DNA of 64,000 nucleotides, from the NCBI GenBank assembly GCA_023437225.1, contig JAEZGS010000024.1:131576-195575 (forward strand). The letters run 5' to 3'. This document shows positions 56,448 through 64,000 of this stretch, one piece after another; position 1 is the first letter of the stretch; the number at the start of each line of letters is the position of its first letter. A model generated the notes under the pieces. That model made no database searches and was not told where the DNA came from. It saw only the letters and a program-made list of their open reading frames with translations. The stretch is from Bacteroidota bacterium (GTDB lineage: Bacteria > Bacteroidota > Bacteroidia > Chitinophagales > Chitinophagaceae). A program made the translations under genes and the position numbers.

Positions 56448-59382
56448 TCTGATGCCGTTCTTTTATTCCTATCTTCTGATGCTCGGATACCTGGAGAACA
56501 TGTGCTCCAAACTCTTCCAGCACAATGCCCGTAAGCTTGTAAAAACCTTTTCCCTGTAAAGGGTAGCGTTTAGCGGTTTCCGGAAAGTGGACGCTATCGA
56601 TCCATTGACCCGCAGCATCTATGAATGTGCCGAAATACATTACTTCCCGTGTAACGGTTCGCACCGGCTTCATGGTCACAAAGTAACCGACCAAAGTCAC
56701 TTTTGCACCCACTTTTGCTGGAAGATCCTTTGCCATACTGTACTGCATTGGATCGAGATCGCACAAAGCAAAACTATCTGACAATGGAAAACCTAGCAGC
56801 TCGATCTGGTCGAATACGTCATCTAACAAATTCTCTGATAAAGTGGGTAACCTGAATTCCTGGGCCGGTTCACGGAACAGCGCGGGTGACTCGGCCGATG
56901 CAGACCTGGCTTTCGATCCAACGAAATTGGCCTGCCAGAGAAGCTCTTTACGCGATCGTCCGGTAAATCGGAGAGCGCCTACGCGGATGAGAACATTCAA
57001 TTGCTCAGACGCAATACCGGTACGTTCCATGAAATCGAGCAGGTCTGCGAAGTCTCCCCGGCAATCTCGCTCCGAAACGAGTCGCTCGATCACCGCCTTC
57101 TCAAGGTTTTGCACGTGAATAAAACCCACCCATACGGTAGTTCCCTGGATGGTAGTAAGTTCTTCGCTTCTATTCACACATGGGGCCTCGATGTGAGCGC
57201 CGGCTTTTTTAAGCTCGTGAAAATAAGTTTCGGTAGAATAAAAACCACCAAAATTATTGATCACAGCTACCATGAATTCAAGTGGGAAATACGTCTTGAG
57301 ATAAAGGCTTTGATAGCTCTCCACAGCGAAACTTGCCGAATGCGCCTTTGAAAAAGAATACCCGCCAAAACTTTCAATCTGCCGCCACACTTCGCGACTT
57401 AACTCCTCCGGATGTCCGAGCTTTGAACAGTTGACGAAAAATTCATCCCTGATTCTTTCAAACTCCGCCCGCCCCCGGTATTTTCCACTCATGGCCCTCC
57501 TCAATATGTCTGCCTGTCCCATGTCAAGCCCCGCAAAATGGTGTGCTACCTTGATCACATCTTCCTGAAAAACCATGACCCCATATGTTTCTTCCAACAG
57601 ATCCTTCATGATTGGATGCAGGTACTCAAACTTATCCGGGTTGTGAAAGCGATAGATGTATTGGCGCATCATTCCACTTTGAGATACGCCAGGCCTTATG
57701 ATAGAACTGGCAGCAACAAGTGTAATGTAATCCTCGCATCGCAGCTTAAGAAGTAATTGTCGCATCGCCGGGCTCTCGATATAAAAACAACCGATTGTAT
57801 CCGCACGCCGGATCTGCGCAGCAACGTTCGCGTCTTTTTTGAATTTTTCGACCTCATGTATGTCTACACTTATCTGCCTGTTTTCCCTAACAAGACGCAC
57901 TGCTTCTTTTATGTGTCCCAGCCCGCGCTGGCTTAGGATGTCAAGTTTATACAATCCCACTTTTTCCGCAATGAACATATCGAGTTGTGATGTGGCAAAT
58001 CCTTTTGGAGGAAGATCAACGGCACAGTACTGATAGATGGGTTCTTCACTGATAAGCATACCTCCCGGGTGTATGCTTAAATGATTGGGAAAGTTGGTAA
58101 GCATGCTTCCATACTTGAGGATTAGTCGCTGTATGTTGTCGTCGCTGAAGCGATGATGAGGATCATTTACAAGGGTATCGATCTCGGCTTTCGGCAGACC
58201 GAATACTTTGCCGAGCTCACGTATGATAGCATTATGCTGAAAAGTTGTGTACATACCTAGCAGCGCAACATGATCCCGGCCATATCTTTTGAACACATAA
58301 TCGATCACTTCATCACGGTCTTTCCAACTGAAGTCAATGTCGAAGTCCGGTGGGCTCGTCCGGTAAGGATTGAGAAAACGTTCAAAATAGAGATCGAGGT
58401 CGATTGGATTCACGTCTGTTATCTGCAGACAATAAGCAACGATTGAATTTGCCCCGCTGCCGCGACCAACATAAAAGAATCCGCGACTTTGCGCATAGCG
58501 GATGATGTCCCATGTGATCAAAAAATAAGCGTTGAACCCGAGCTCGTTAATGATCTTGAGTTCTTTTGTCACGCGTTTCCTTGCCTCTTTGTTTCTCGTT
58601 CCAAAGCGGCTGCGCATCCCATCCAATGCAAGTTTTTCCAGGAGAATACGATCATCTTCCGGGGTCGCACTGAATATCTTTTTGTTCTTGTCCGTATGAA
58701 ACTGGATCTCAATGGTACAGCTATCAACCAGTTGCAGCGTATTAGTGATGATCTGTGGATACCGCTCGAACGCCTGCATCAATTTTGACGGAGCCACTAC
58801 CACTTCATGCTTTCCTGCAATGGTGGCTATATCCTGCCTGCTGAGCAAAATGTTTTGGTGAATCGCGCGCAAGAGCCGGTGAAGATTGTATCCCCTCATT
58901 CCATCAAATGTAATAGGGTGACAGATCACGAATTTGTCCGCATGAAGTTGGATATCCACGCCAAAAAGTTTATTCACTTCAGTCGTCTGCACACCAATCA
59001 ATTCTGAAGTATTCAGATCTGCAGGCTGATAACGGTTGAAAGGATAAATGGTGTACACGTTTTCTTCCATGCCACTGCGTTCGGGAAATGGAGTGGCGTG
59101 CTGGAGATGGTTACTGATGAACTGGTTGATGGCAAGGATGCCGCGCATATTTTGTGCGATCAGGATATACATGAGCATATCGTCGTTGCGGATCTCAGCG
59201 CCGATCATGGGTTTGATCTGATGCTTTCGACATTCCTCGACAAAATCCCATGCATCGCAGGTGTTGTTGATGTTAGTAATCGCAAGTGCTGAAATCCCGG
59301 CATCTGCAGCTTGTTCAACAAGCTCGCGCGTACTTAAAGTGCCATAGCGAAAGCTGAAATAAGTTTTACAATTCAGGTACAT
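56443..59382 (-). CDS. dnaE: Error-prone-type DNA polymerase III alpha subunit (DnaE)
   Basis: Replicative-family C polymerase of 979 residues, shorter than the main DnaE (about 1150+). The PHP domain at the N-terminus begins LNCKTYFSFRYG, where the usual HxH metal motif is lost (Asn-Cys-Lys), so proofreading by this domain is unlikely. Polymerase motifs are present: GRGSGANSIVAYCL and the catalytic Asp348/Asp350 in PDFDIDFSW; then the FSKAHSASFAVESYQ region and a C-terminal OB-fold. It lies 10 bp after dinB in the same direction, an arrangement of a damage-induced translesion operon. I call it DnaE2-like, but ImuB-type partners are absent. Confidence 0.9.
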   Translation of the reverse strand: MYLNCKTYFSFRYGTLSTRELVEQAADAGISALAITNINNTCDAWDFVEECRKHQIKPMIGAEIRNDDMLMYILIAQNMRGILAINQFISNHLQHATPFPERSGMEENVYTIYPFNRYQPADLNTSELIGVQTTEVNKLFGVDIQLHADKFVICHPITFDGMRGYNLHRLLRAIHQNILLSRQDIATIAGKHEVVVAPSKLMQAFERYPQIITNTLQLVDSCTIEIQFHTDKNKKIFSATPEDDRILLEKLALDGMRSRFGTRNKEARKRVTKELKIINELGFNAYFLITWDIIRYAQSRGFFYVGRGSGANSIVAYCLQITDVNPIDLDLYFERFLNPYRTSPPDFDIDFSWKDRDEVIDYVFKRYGRDHVALLGMYTTFQHNAIIRELGKVFGLPKAEIDTLVNDPHHRFSDDNIQRLILKYGSMLTNFPNHLSIHPGGMLISEEPIYQYCAVDLPPKGFATSQLDMFIAEKVGLYKLDILSQRGLGHIKEAVRLVRENRQISVDIHEVEKFKKDANVAAQIRRADTIGCFYIESPAMRQLLLKLRCEDYITLVAASSIIRPGVSQSGMMRQYIYRFHNPDKFEYLHPIMKDLLEETYGVMVFQEDVIKVAHHFAGLDMGQADILRRAMSGKYRGRAEFERIRDEFFVNCSKLGHPEELSREVWRQIESFGGYSFSKAHSASFAVESYQSLYLKTYFPLEFMVAVINNFGGFYSTETYFHELKKAGAHIEAPCVNRSEELTTIQGTTVWVGFIHVQNLEKAVIERLVSERDCRGDFADLLDFMERTGIASEQLNVLIRVGALRFTGRSRKELLWQANFVGSKARSASAESPALFREPAQEFRLPTLSENLLDDVFDQIELLGFPLSDSFALCDLDPMQYSMAKDLPAKVGAKVTLVGYFVTMKPVRTVTREVMYFGTFIDAAGQWIDSVHFPETAKRYPLQGKGFYKLTGIVLEEFGAHVLQVSEHQKIGIKERHQI

Positions 59383-59392
59383 GATTGTTTTA

Positions 59393-60556
59393 TTAGGGAC
59401 GTCGGTTTGATAACGATCGAGCGCGCATTACGCCGTCTGATCCAAAACTGTTTCGTATGCTGTCGATTGCCTGGTATAGCTTTATCTTTTCCTGCGTATC
59501 GTCAAAGAGGTCGATCTGATAATTACCCGGTACAAGATGTGTAAACCTGACACCCAGTAAGCGCACCAGCAGTCGACGGTCGTACAACTTTTGAAAGAGC
59601 TCCCGTGACTTTTCGAACAGAATATCGTCGCAGGCTGTATACGGTATTGAAGCCTGTCGGGTAACCGTATCGAAATTGGAATAGCGCATCTTTACTGTTA
59701 TACATCCCGTCAGTTTGTTTTGTTTTCGCAGCTCAAATGAGATGTGTTCCGTCATGCGCGTCATTTCGCTCAGCAAAAACTCTGGGTCAGTAGTATCTTT
59801 CTGGAATGTGTTTTCTGTTCCAATGCTTTTTTGCTCATGGTATGGGATCACGGGCGTGTCATCGATGCCATTTGCCCGGCGCCACAGTTCTATGCCGTTT
59901 CTGCCAAGGAGATTGAACATGTAAGGGATAGGGATTTCGCTGAGCGTCTGTACTTTCTCAACGCCCATCTGCCTCAGTAAAGCCGCGGTTTGTTTCCCGA
60001 TCATCGGGATCTTTTCTATGCCAAGAGGTGCCAGGAAAGTTTTCTCATCACCAAAAGGGATCTCCAGTTGCCCATGCGGTTTAGCTTCATCGGTGGCAAC
60101 TTTACTGATAAGTTTATTTGACGCCAAACCATAGGAAACAGGAAGGCCCGATTGCTTCTCGATCTCTTTCCGAAGCTGAGAGGTATATTTACTACATCCA
60201 AAGAATTTATCCATGCCTGTCAGGTCGATATAGAACTCGTCTATGCTGCTTTTCTCGAACATCGGTACCTTATCGGCAATGATCTCGGTGACCATGCGTG
60301 AATACCTGCTGTAACTGTCCATATCGCCACCAATGAAAGTGGCATGAGGACAAAGTCGCCGCGCCAGCCGGATTGGCATCGCTGAATGAATTCCAAATCT
60401 TCGGGCCTCATAGCTGCAGGCTGCAACTACTCCACGATCGCCGGTGCCGCCCACAATCAAAGGCCTGCCCTTCAAACGGGCGTCTTTCAAACATTCAACG
60501 CTTACAAAAAAAGCATCCATGTCAAGATGTACAATCGTTCGGTGGGTTAAAACCAT
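59393..60556 (-). CDS. dinB: DNA polymerase IV (Y-family)
   Basis: Translesion DNA polymerase of 387 residues. Catalytic Asp12 in IVHLDMDAFFVSVE and Asp106-Glu107 in EKSSIDEFYIDL; the steric region YGLASNKLISKVA with helix-hairpin-helix and the little-finger domain (about 240-350) follow. It starts with ATG at 60554-60556. Upstream lies the LexA-like half-site array (60574-60617). dnaE follows 10 bp downstream. The two form a likely SOS mutagenesis operon. Confidence 0.96.
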   Translation of the reverse strand: MVLTHRTIVHLDMDAFFVSVECLKDARLKGRPLIVGGTGDRGVVAACSYEARRFGIHSAMPIRLARRLCPHATFIGGDMDSYSRYSRMVTEIIADKVPMFEKSSIDEFYIDLTGMDKFFGCSKYTSQLRKEIEKQSGLPVSYGLASNKLISKVATDEAKPHGQLEIPFGDEKTFLAPLGIEKIPMIGKQTAALLRQMGVEKVQTLSEIPIPYMFNLLGRNGIELWRRANGIDDTPVIPYHEQKSIGTENTFQKDTTDPEFLLSEMTRMTEHISFELRKQNKLTGCITVKMRYSNFDTVTRQASIPYTACDDILFEKSRELFQKLYDRRLLVRLLGVRFTHLVPGNYQIDLFDDTQEKIKLYQAIDSIRNSFGSDGVMRARSLSNRRP

Positions 60557-60573
60557 AGGCGCTGTTTCATGCT

Positions 60574-60617
60574 AAATTACTAATATTTTTAGTAATCAAT
60601 GCTATTGATATTAGTAT
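60574..60617. promoter_or_regulatory. Putative LexA-like operator array upstream of dinB
   Basis: ATTACTAA-TATTT-TTAGTAAT (60576-60596) is a perfect 8-bp inverted repeat, and a further half-site TATTAGTAT lies at 60609-60617. Bases 60574-60590 are the reverse complement of a 17-mer before the LexA-like gene (2628-2644). The array lies 17-61 bp upstream of the dinB start. No TAnnTTTG box is evident in this stretch, so the promoter itself was not located. Confidence 0.65.
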
Positions 60618-60759
60618 AGTGCATGAATTGTCTCTGATCAACGCTGGGGAGAAAAATGCTCAAATTTGGCTAACGTCTGAAAACAGGCAGCGAATTTAAG
60701 CGCAGGAAATAGCGGCATTCCCTTTGCAATTTTGAATCAACTCAAGAACCGACCCACGT

Positions 60760-61197
60760 ATGCACATGCACACAGCAAAAAAGCTCGTATATATTGTTGA
60801 CGATGATCCGGATGACAGGCAGATCATTCTCGATGCTTTCCTCGAACACCATCCCAATCTTGATTATGTTTTCATTGAAGATGCACGTCATCTTTTATCA
60901 TTGCTAGATAGCCAGTCGGCTGAGGATTTTCCTTCGCTGGTTGTTCTGGATCTTAACATGCCAGGCATGATGGGATTACAGGCATTGAAGGAGATCAGGT
61001 CTAACAAACGTTACGCGCGGGTGCCCATGGTGGTAATGACTACCTCAACGCTCGGTTCAGACAGAAAACGCTCCTATGAACTGGGTGCAAACTGTTTCCT
61101 CACCAAGCCATCACTATACAGTGAACTGGTTGCCATGACCAAATCCATATCAAGTATTTACTTTCATCACCAGGTTCCACAGTTAGCTATTGCGTGA
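60760..61197 (+). CDS. Single-domain response regulator (REC)
   Basis: CheY-like receiver of 145 residues without output domain, in the Rcp1-like group. Acidic pocket YIVDDDPDDR, phosphoacceptor Asp64 in LVVLDLNMPGMMG, Thr in MVVMTTSTL and Lys in CFLTKPSLY are all present. No histidine kinase is adjacent. The paralogue downstream starts 51 bp after its stop. The 203-bp region upstream holds the dinB operator array and nothing else recognised. Confidence 0.9.
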   Translation: MHMHTAKKLVYIVDDDPDDRQIILDAFLEHHPNLDYVFIEDARHLLSLLDSQSAEDFPSLVVLDLNMPGMMGLQALKEIRSNKRYARVPMVVMTTSTLGSDRKRSYELGANCFLTKPSLYSELVAMTKSISSIYFHHQVPQLAIA

Positions 61198-61248
61198 GTT
61201 CTTATCTCAAGGTGATAAGAAAATGGAAAAAAATACGGATACTTGCTT

Positions 61249-61653
61249 ATGGCAGAGAATCACCCGATCGTATTAGTCGATGATGATGAAGATGACCGCT
61301 ATATTTTTCAGGAAGCATTTGTACATGCGGGCTGTAAAAACCGGTTTCTACAGTTTGAAAACGGTACTTTATTTCTTAAGTACCTGGAAACGGTTGAGCC
61401 CGGCTCACACCCTTCGTTGATTCTACTTGACCTTAATATGCCCATCATTGATGGGCGCGAAGTGTTGAAAACTGTGAAGACAAGTCTACAATGGAAACAA
61501 ATTCCCGTAGTCGTTTTCACCACATCAAAACTGGATAAGGACCGGGCAACTGCCTACGCGCTGGGAGCAAATTGCTTTATTTCTAAGCCCAGTGGCTACC
61601 AGGAAGTGCTTGATATTACTAAGGCTGTCGCAACTTTGTGGTGCATAAGGTAG
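61249..61653 (+). CDS. Single-domain response regulator (REC), paralogue
   Basis: Second CheY-like receiver of 134 residues, similar to the preceding one: IVLVDDDEDDRYIF, phosphoacceptor Asp61 in LILLDLNMPIIDG, TTSKLDKDRA and CFISKPSGYQE. The ATG at 61249 is preferred over a TTG two codons earlier. A strong terminator follows. Two receivers in tandem suggest a phosphorelay or antagonistic pair controlled by a kinase elsewhere in the genome. Confidence 0.9.
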   Translation: MAENHPIVLVDDDEDDRYIFQEAFVHAGCKNRFLQFENGTLFLKYLETVEPGSHPSLILLDLNMPIIDGREVLKTVKTSLQWKQIPVVVFTTSKLDKDRATAYALGANCFISKPSGYQEVLDITKAVATLWCIR

Positions 61654-61712
61654 TTGGCACAATATTTTAAGATAAACCTGTAGAACTATTTCTCATTAGG
61701 GTTTAGGGGTTA

Positions 61713-61745
61713 ATCCCGTCATCTATTTGGTGACGGGATTTTTTT
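61713..61745 (+). terminator. Terminator of the response-regulator pair
   Basis: A 9-bp perfect stem ATCCCGTCA/TGACGGGAT with a 9-nt loop (61713-61739) is followed by a T run. Confidence 0.9.
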
Positions 61746-61780
61746 GCTACCGATCAGAATGCTTTGATCTATTACGAAAA

Positions 61781-61987
61781 TTATAGTTGCGAAATGAATC
61801 GTGGTCTGCGTTTGCGATTTTTTCGATCGAAGAGATAGTCGGCGATCACCAGTACACTGTTGCTTCCGGTAGCTTTAATAGCGCCAACAAGCTGTTGTGA
61901 AGAAATGTTCCATTTACGCGTCCAGTATTTCACTTCCTCAGGATCATTTGTCTCAACGATTGCCTTATACTGATAGTTATTTTCCAT
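61781..61987 (-). CDS. DUF3606 small protein
   Basis: Small protein of 68 residues matching DUF3606, a family of short, mainly cytoplasmic proteins of unknown function found in soil bacteria. The DPEEVKYWTRKWNISSQQLVGAIKATGS segment is the conserved core. It is divergent from the FAD/Rieske gene. A stress role is possible but not shown. Confidence 0.8.
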   Translation of the reverse strand: MENNYQYKAIVETNDPEEVKYWTRKWNISSQQLVGAIKATGSNSVLVIADYLFDRKNRKRRPRFISQL

Positions 61988-62114
61988 AGTGCGACAATTT
62001 CAAAACTTTCACAATTGCAGTGACAGCCCAATAATTATACCATTGTTACATAAAGTGTTGGTAGCTATGGGTTCCAATGGCACAACATTTTTCCCTTTAA
62101 GACAAACTTCAACT

Positions 62115-63707
62115 ATGCCACAACAATCTTCTGTTGACGCCCAGGTGACCTCGGGCGCAAACCTCTCTTACTGGACGGATTCTGTATCTCCCATTGAGTT
62201 TGAATCCATTTCTTCAGACCAGCAGACCGAGGTACTCGTAATCGGTGGAGGTATATCTGGCCTTACAACAGCCTACCGTCTTCTGGAAACAGGGCGCACG
62301 GTAGTGTTGGTAGAAGATGGCCTGATCGGAAGCGGCGAAACCGGTCGCACAACGGCGCACATCACTCCGGCAGTGGACGACCGGTACTATTATATTGAGA
62401 ATAAGTTTGGCGCTGATAAGGCCGCGATGGTTGCAGATAGCCACAGCAAGGCAAAGGCATATATTCAGCAGATCGTTCAACAGGAAAACATCGATTGCGA
62501 TTTCAAAATCGTTGATGGGTATCTGTTCTTACATCCTTCCGATAAGGCAAGTACTCTGAGAAAGGAACTTGACGCAGCTACAAAAGCAGGTTTGGATGTG
62601 AAGTTGGTTGAAAGGATGCCTTCAATAAATTCAGATGCTTTTGCCCTCCAGTTTATTCGCCAGGCGCAATTCCACATCATGAAATATCTGAAAGGTCTCG
62701 CCGATGCAATTGTACGTCGGGGCGGTAAAATATATACCCGTTCGCGGGCTACGAAGGTCAAGGAAGGTACAGCAACAGTGAATGGCTACACCATTACATC
62801 TAATGCAACGGTGGTTGCAACGAATACACCATTCATTGATGTTGTGACGATGCATACAAAACAGCATCCTTATCGTACGTATGTTATTGCCGCAAAGATT
62901 CGAAAGGATATGATAACACCGGCATTGTGGTGGGATACAGGCGATCTTAATTCTGCGTGGGTAACCCAGCCTTATCATTACGTAAGAACGCAGGATTTCG
63001 ATGCTGAGCATTACCTGCTCATCTCAGGAGGAGAAGATCACAAAACCGGTCAGGCATCAAAAGAAGATGTGGCGGAATCAGAAAGATATGAAGCACTCGA
63101 ACGCTGGACTCGTGAACACTTCCCGGCGATGGGAGAGGTGTTGTACCGGTGGTCAGGACAGGTCATGGAACCAGTGGATTGTATGGGATTTATCGGCAAA
63201 AATCCCGGTAATGATTCCATTTATATCATCACCGGCGATTCAGGTAACGGCATGACACATGGCACCATCGGCGGCTTATTGGTTACTGATCTTATTAACG
63301 AAAAAGACAACGAATGGAAATCGTTGTACGATCCGTCACGAACGATGTTTAGGGCCCTTGTTGATTATGCGGAGGAAGCTCTGAATATGGCGGCACAATA
63401 TGGTGATTACTTTACAAAGGGAGATGTTGATTCTGTTGACCAACTGGCTCCGGGAAATGGAGCAGTGATTGGCACAGGACCGGCAAAGTTTGCAGTGTAT
63501 AAAAAAGAAGATTCGCAGGTAGTGGTGTTCTCTGCCATCTGTCCCCACCTTGGCTGCATACTGCAGTGGAATGGTGATGAAAAATCATTTGATTGTCCAT
63601 GCCACGGCTCGCGATTTACTTGTGAAGGAAAACTCACCAACGGCCCTGCTGTTACGGATCTGAAGCCGGTAGAAAATTCTAAATTCAATAGAAAGAATCC
63701 GTCATAA
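62115..63707 (+). CDS. FAD-dependent oxidoreductase with C-terminal Rieske domain
   Basis: About 530 residues. The N-terminal part is a DAO/glycine-oxidase-like flavoprotein: FAD-binding VLVIGGGISGLTTAYRL (44-49 is the GGGISG loop) and IIAGDSGNGMTHGTIGG-like end (seen as IITGDSGNGMTHG). The C-terminal domain has a Rieske [2Fe-2S] cluster with CPHLGC and CPCHGS. The combination is common in soil Bacteroidota and Proteobacteria; electron flow from the Rieske domain to the flavin is expected but the substrate is unknown. The start is placed at the ATG 62115 (MPQQSS); longer in-frame starts lie in the upstream spacer and do not match the family. Confidence 0.85.
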   Translation: MPQQSSVDAQVTSGANLSYWTDSVSPIEFESISSDQQTEVLVIGGGISGLTTAYRLLETGRTVVLVEDGLIGSGETGRTTAHITPAVDDRYYYIENKFGADKAAMVADSHSKAKAYIQQIVQQENIDCDFKIVDGYLFLHPSDKASTLRKELDAATKAGLDVKLVERMPSINSDAFALQFIRQAQFHIMKYLKGLADAIVRRGGKIYTRSRATKVKEGTATVNGYTITSNATVVATNTPFIDVVTMHTKQHPYRTYVIAAKIRKDMITPALWWDTGDLNSAWVTQPYHYVRTQDFDAEHYLLISGGEDHKTGQASKEDVAESERYEALERWTREHFPAMGEVLYRWSGQVMEPVDCMGFIGKNPGNDSIYIITGDSGNGMTHGTIGGLLVTDLINEKDNEWKSLYDPSRTMFRALVDYAEEALNMAAQYGDYFTKGDVDSVDQLAPGNGAVIGTGPAKFAVYKKEDSQVVVFSAICPHLGCILQWNGDEKSFDCPCHGSRFTCEGKLTNGPAVTDLKPVENSKFNRKNPS

Positions 63708-63730
63708 TCCAGGCGTTTGAAAAATAAAAA

Positions 63731-63754
63731 AACCGGGTGTAAATGCACCCGGTT
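63731..63754 (-). terminator. Terminator after tRNA-Gln
   Basis: A 9-bp stem AACCGGGTG/CACCCGGTT with a 6-nt loop. On the minus strand a run rich in T follows, as expected downstream of the tRNA gene; it could also stop plus-strand transcripts of the FAD/Rieske gene. Confidence 0.8.
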
Positions 63755-63756
63755 TG

Positions 63757-63827
63757 TTGCCCGACCTGGATTCGAACCAAGACAAACAGAACCAAAATCT
63801 GTCGTACTACCATTATACTATCGGGCA
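63757..63827 (-). tRNA. tRNA-Gln (UUG anticodon)
   Basis: On the minus strand a 71-nt cloverleaf: acceptor stem TGCCCGA/TCGGGCA with discriminator A, D-arm AGTATAATGGTAGTAC, anticodon arm ACAGA-TTTTGGT-TCTGT with anticodon TTG, and T-arm TTGGTTCGAATCCAG. CCA is not encoded. A consensus promoter is found 55-85 bp upstream. Confidence 0.95.
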
Positions 63828-63881
63828 AGAAGACTGAATTTCTTCAGACCGCCATCCTTGTGGCTTTCGCCGAAAGGAGTG

Positions 63882-63912
63882 CAAAAATAAGCGGTTGATA
63901 AAAATGTTCCAA
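63882..63912 (-). promoter_or_regulatory. tRNA-Gln promoter
   Basis: TTG (63912-63910), 20-bp spacer and TATTTTTG (63889-63882) on the minus strand match the Bacteroidota consensus. The predicted start is about 45-50 bp before the mature tRNA. Confidence 0.7.
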
Positions 63913-63930
63913 ATCAATTTTTTAATTCTG

Positions 63931-64000
63931 CATTCCGCTTCCCGCATTCCGCATTCCGCTTTCCGCATTCCGCTTTCCGCTTTCCGCTTTCCGCTTTCCG
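63931..64000. repeat. CNTTCCG heptamer array reaching the window edge
   Basis: Ten contiguous 7-bp units (CATTCCG, CTTCCCG, CTTTCCG) fill 70 bp up to the last base. The same heptamers occur at 3663-3690 and 18983-18996. The array continues past the window limit. Confidence 0.95.

Overview
The window is a chromosomal segment of a Bacteroidota bacterium, most likely of the Chitinophagaceae or a close relative. Evidence: Bacteroidota-type promoters (TTG, 19-20 bp, TAnnTTTG) are visible before several genes; a secreted subtilase carries a type IX secretion (T9SS) sorting domain; a DUF5916 barrel protein, a GH92 glycosidase, a GIN/DUF2807 lipoprotein, a SecA with the long Bacteroidota-type insert and the ligase-associated repair quartet are all typical of the phylum. 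There are 52 protein genes and one tRNA gene. I see no rRNA, prophage, insertion sequence, CRISPR array or recognisable defence island; most of the window is housekeeping and outer-surface biology.

Layout. 1-3.4 kb: 5' part of secA (minus; it runs off the left edge) divergent from a LexA-like HTH/S24 repressor. 3.4-3.75 kb: gene-free mosaic of short tandem repeats. 3.75-6.2 kb: DUF5916 outer-membrane protein. 6.2-16.2 kb: long minus-strand run guaA, periplasmic-binding protein, repair exonuclease, ATP-dependent ligase, diheme cytochrome c, DEXH helicase, PdeM. 16.3-18.8 kb: GIN lipoprotein and M14 peptidase, then a second repeat mosaic and rpsT. 19.5-24.8 kb: sucA, sucB and an RNA m5C methyltransferase. 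24.8-29 kb (minus): T9SS subtilase, lipoprotein, mnmA, ssb. 29.2-33.8 kb: sugar isomerase/epimerase, Tat-exported oxidoreductase, GH92. 33.8-37.4 kb: Ldh-family dehydrogenase, aspartate kinase, glycosyltransferase. 37.5-47.6 kb: mainly minus, with queA, fused Dpp/Opp ATPase, AMP nucleosidase, glutamate dehydrogenase, ccmD/C/B, tdk and waaA. 47.6-54.9 kb: surface-polysaccharide operon (aminotransferase, UDP-glucose dehydrogenase, UDP-glucuronate decarboxylase, rfbB/C/D, glycosyltransferase) with its own consensus promoter. 54.9-56.4 kb: SatD-like regulator plus DUF3307 membrane protein behind a triple operator. 56.4-60.6 kb: dinB and an error-prone-type dnaE. 60.7-63.8 kb: two single-domain response regulators, DUF3606, a Rieske/FAD oxidoreductase and tRNA-Gln(UUG). 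The window ends inside a heptamer repeat.

How the parts connect. The best regulatory signal is a 17-bp sequence present identically 19 bp upstream of the LexA-like gene and 17 bp upstream of dinB-dnaE, 58 kb apart. The repressor keeps an Ala-Gly cleavage site and the Ser/Lys dyad, so it probably governs an SOS-like mutagenesis operon. The second is three 20-bp operators at an exact 29-bp spacing laid over the promoter of the SatD-like/DUF3307 pair, a widespread module of unknown function. A third oddity is a diheme cytochrome c gene set, with a 4-bp overlap, between ligase and helicase of the repair operon. The repeat mosaics share octamer and heptamer families between distant loci.
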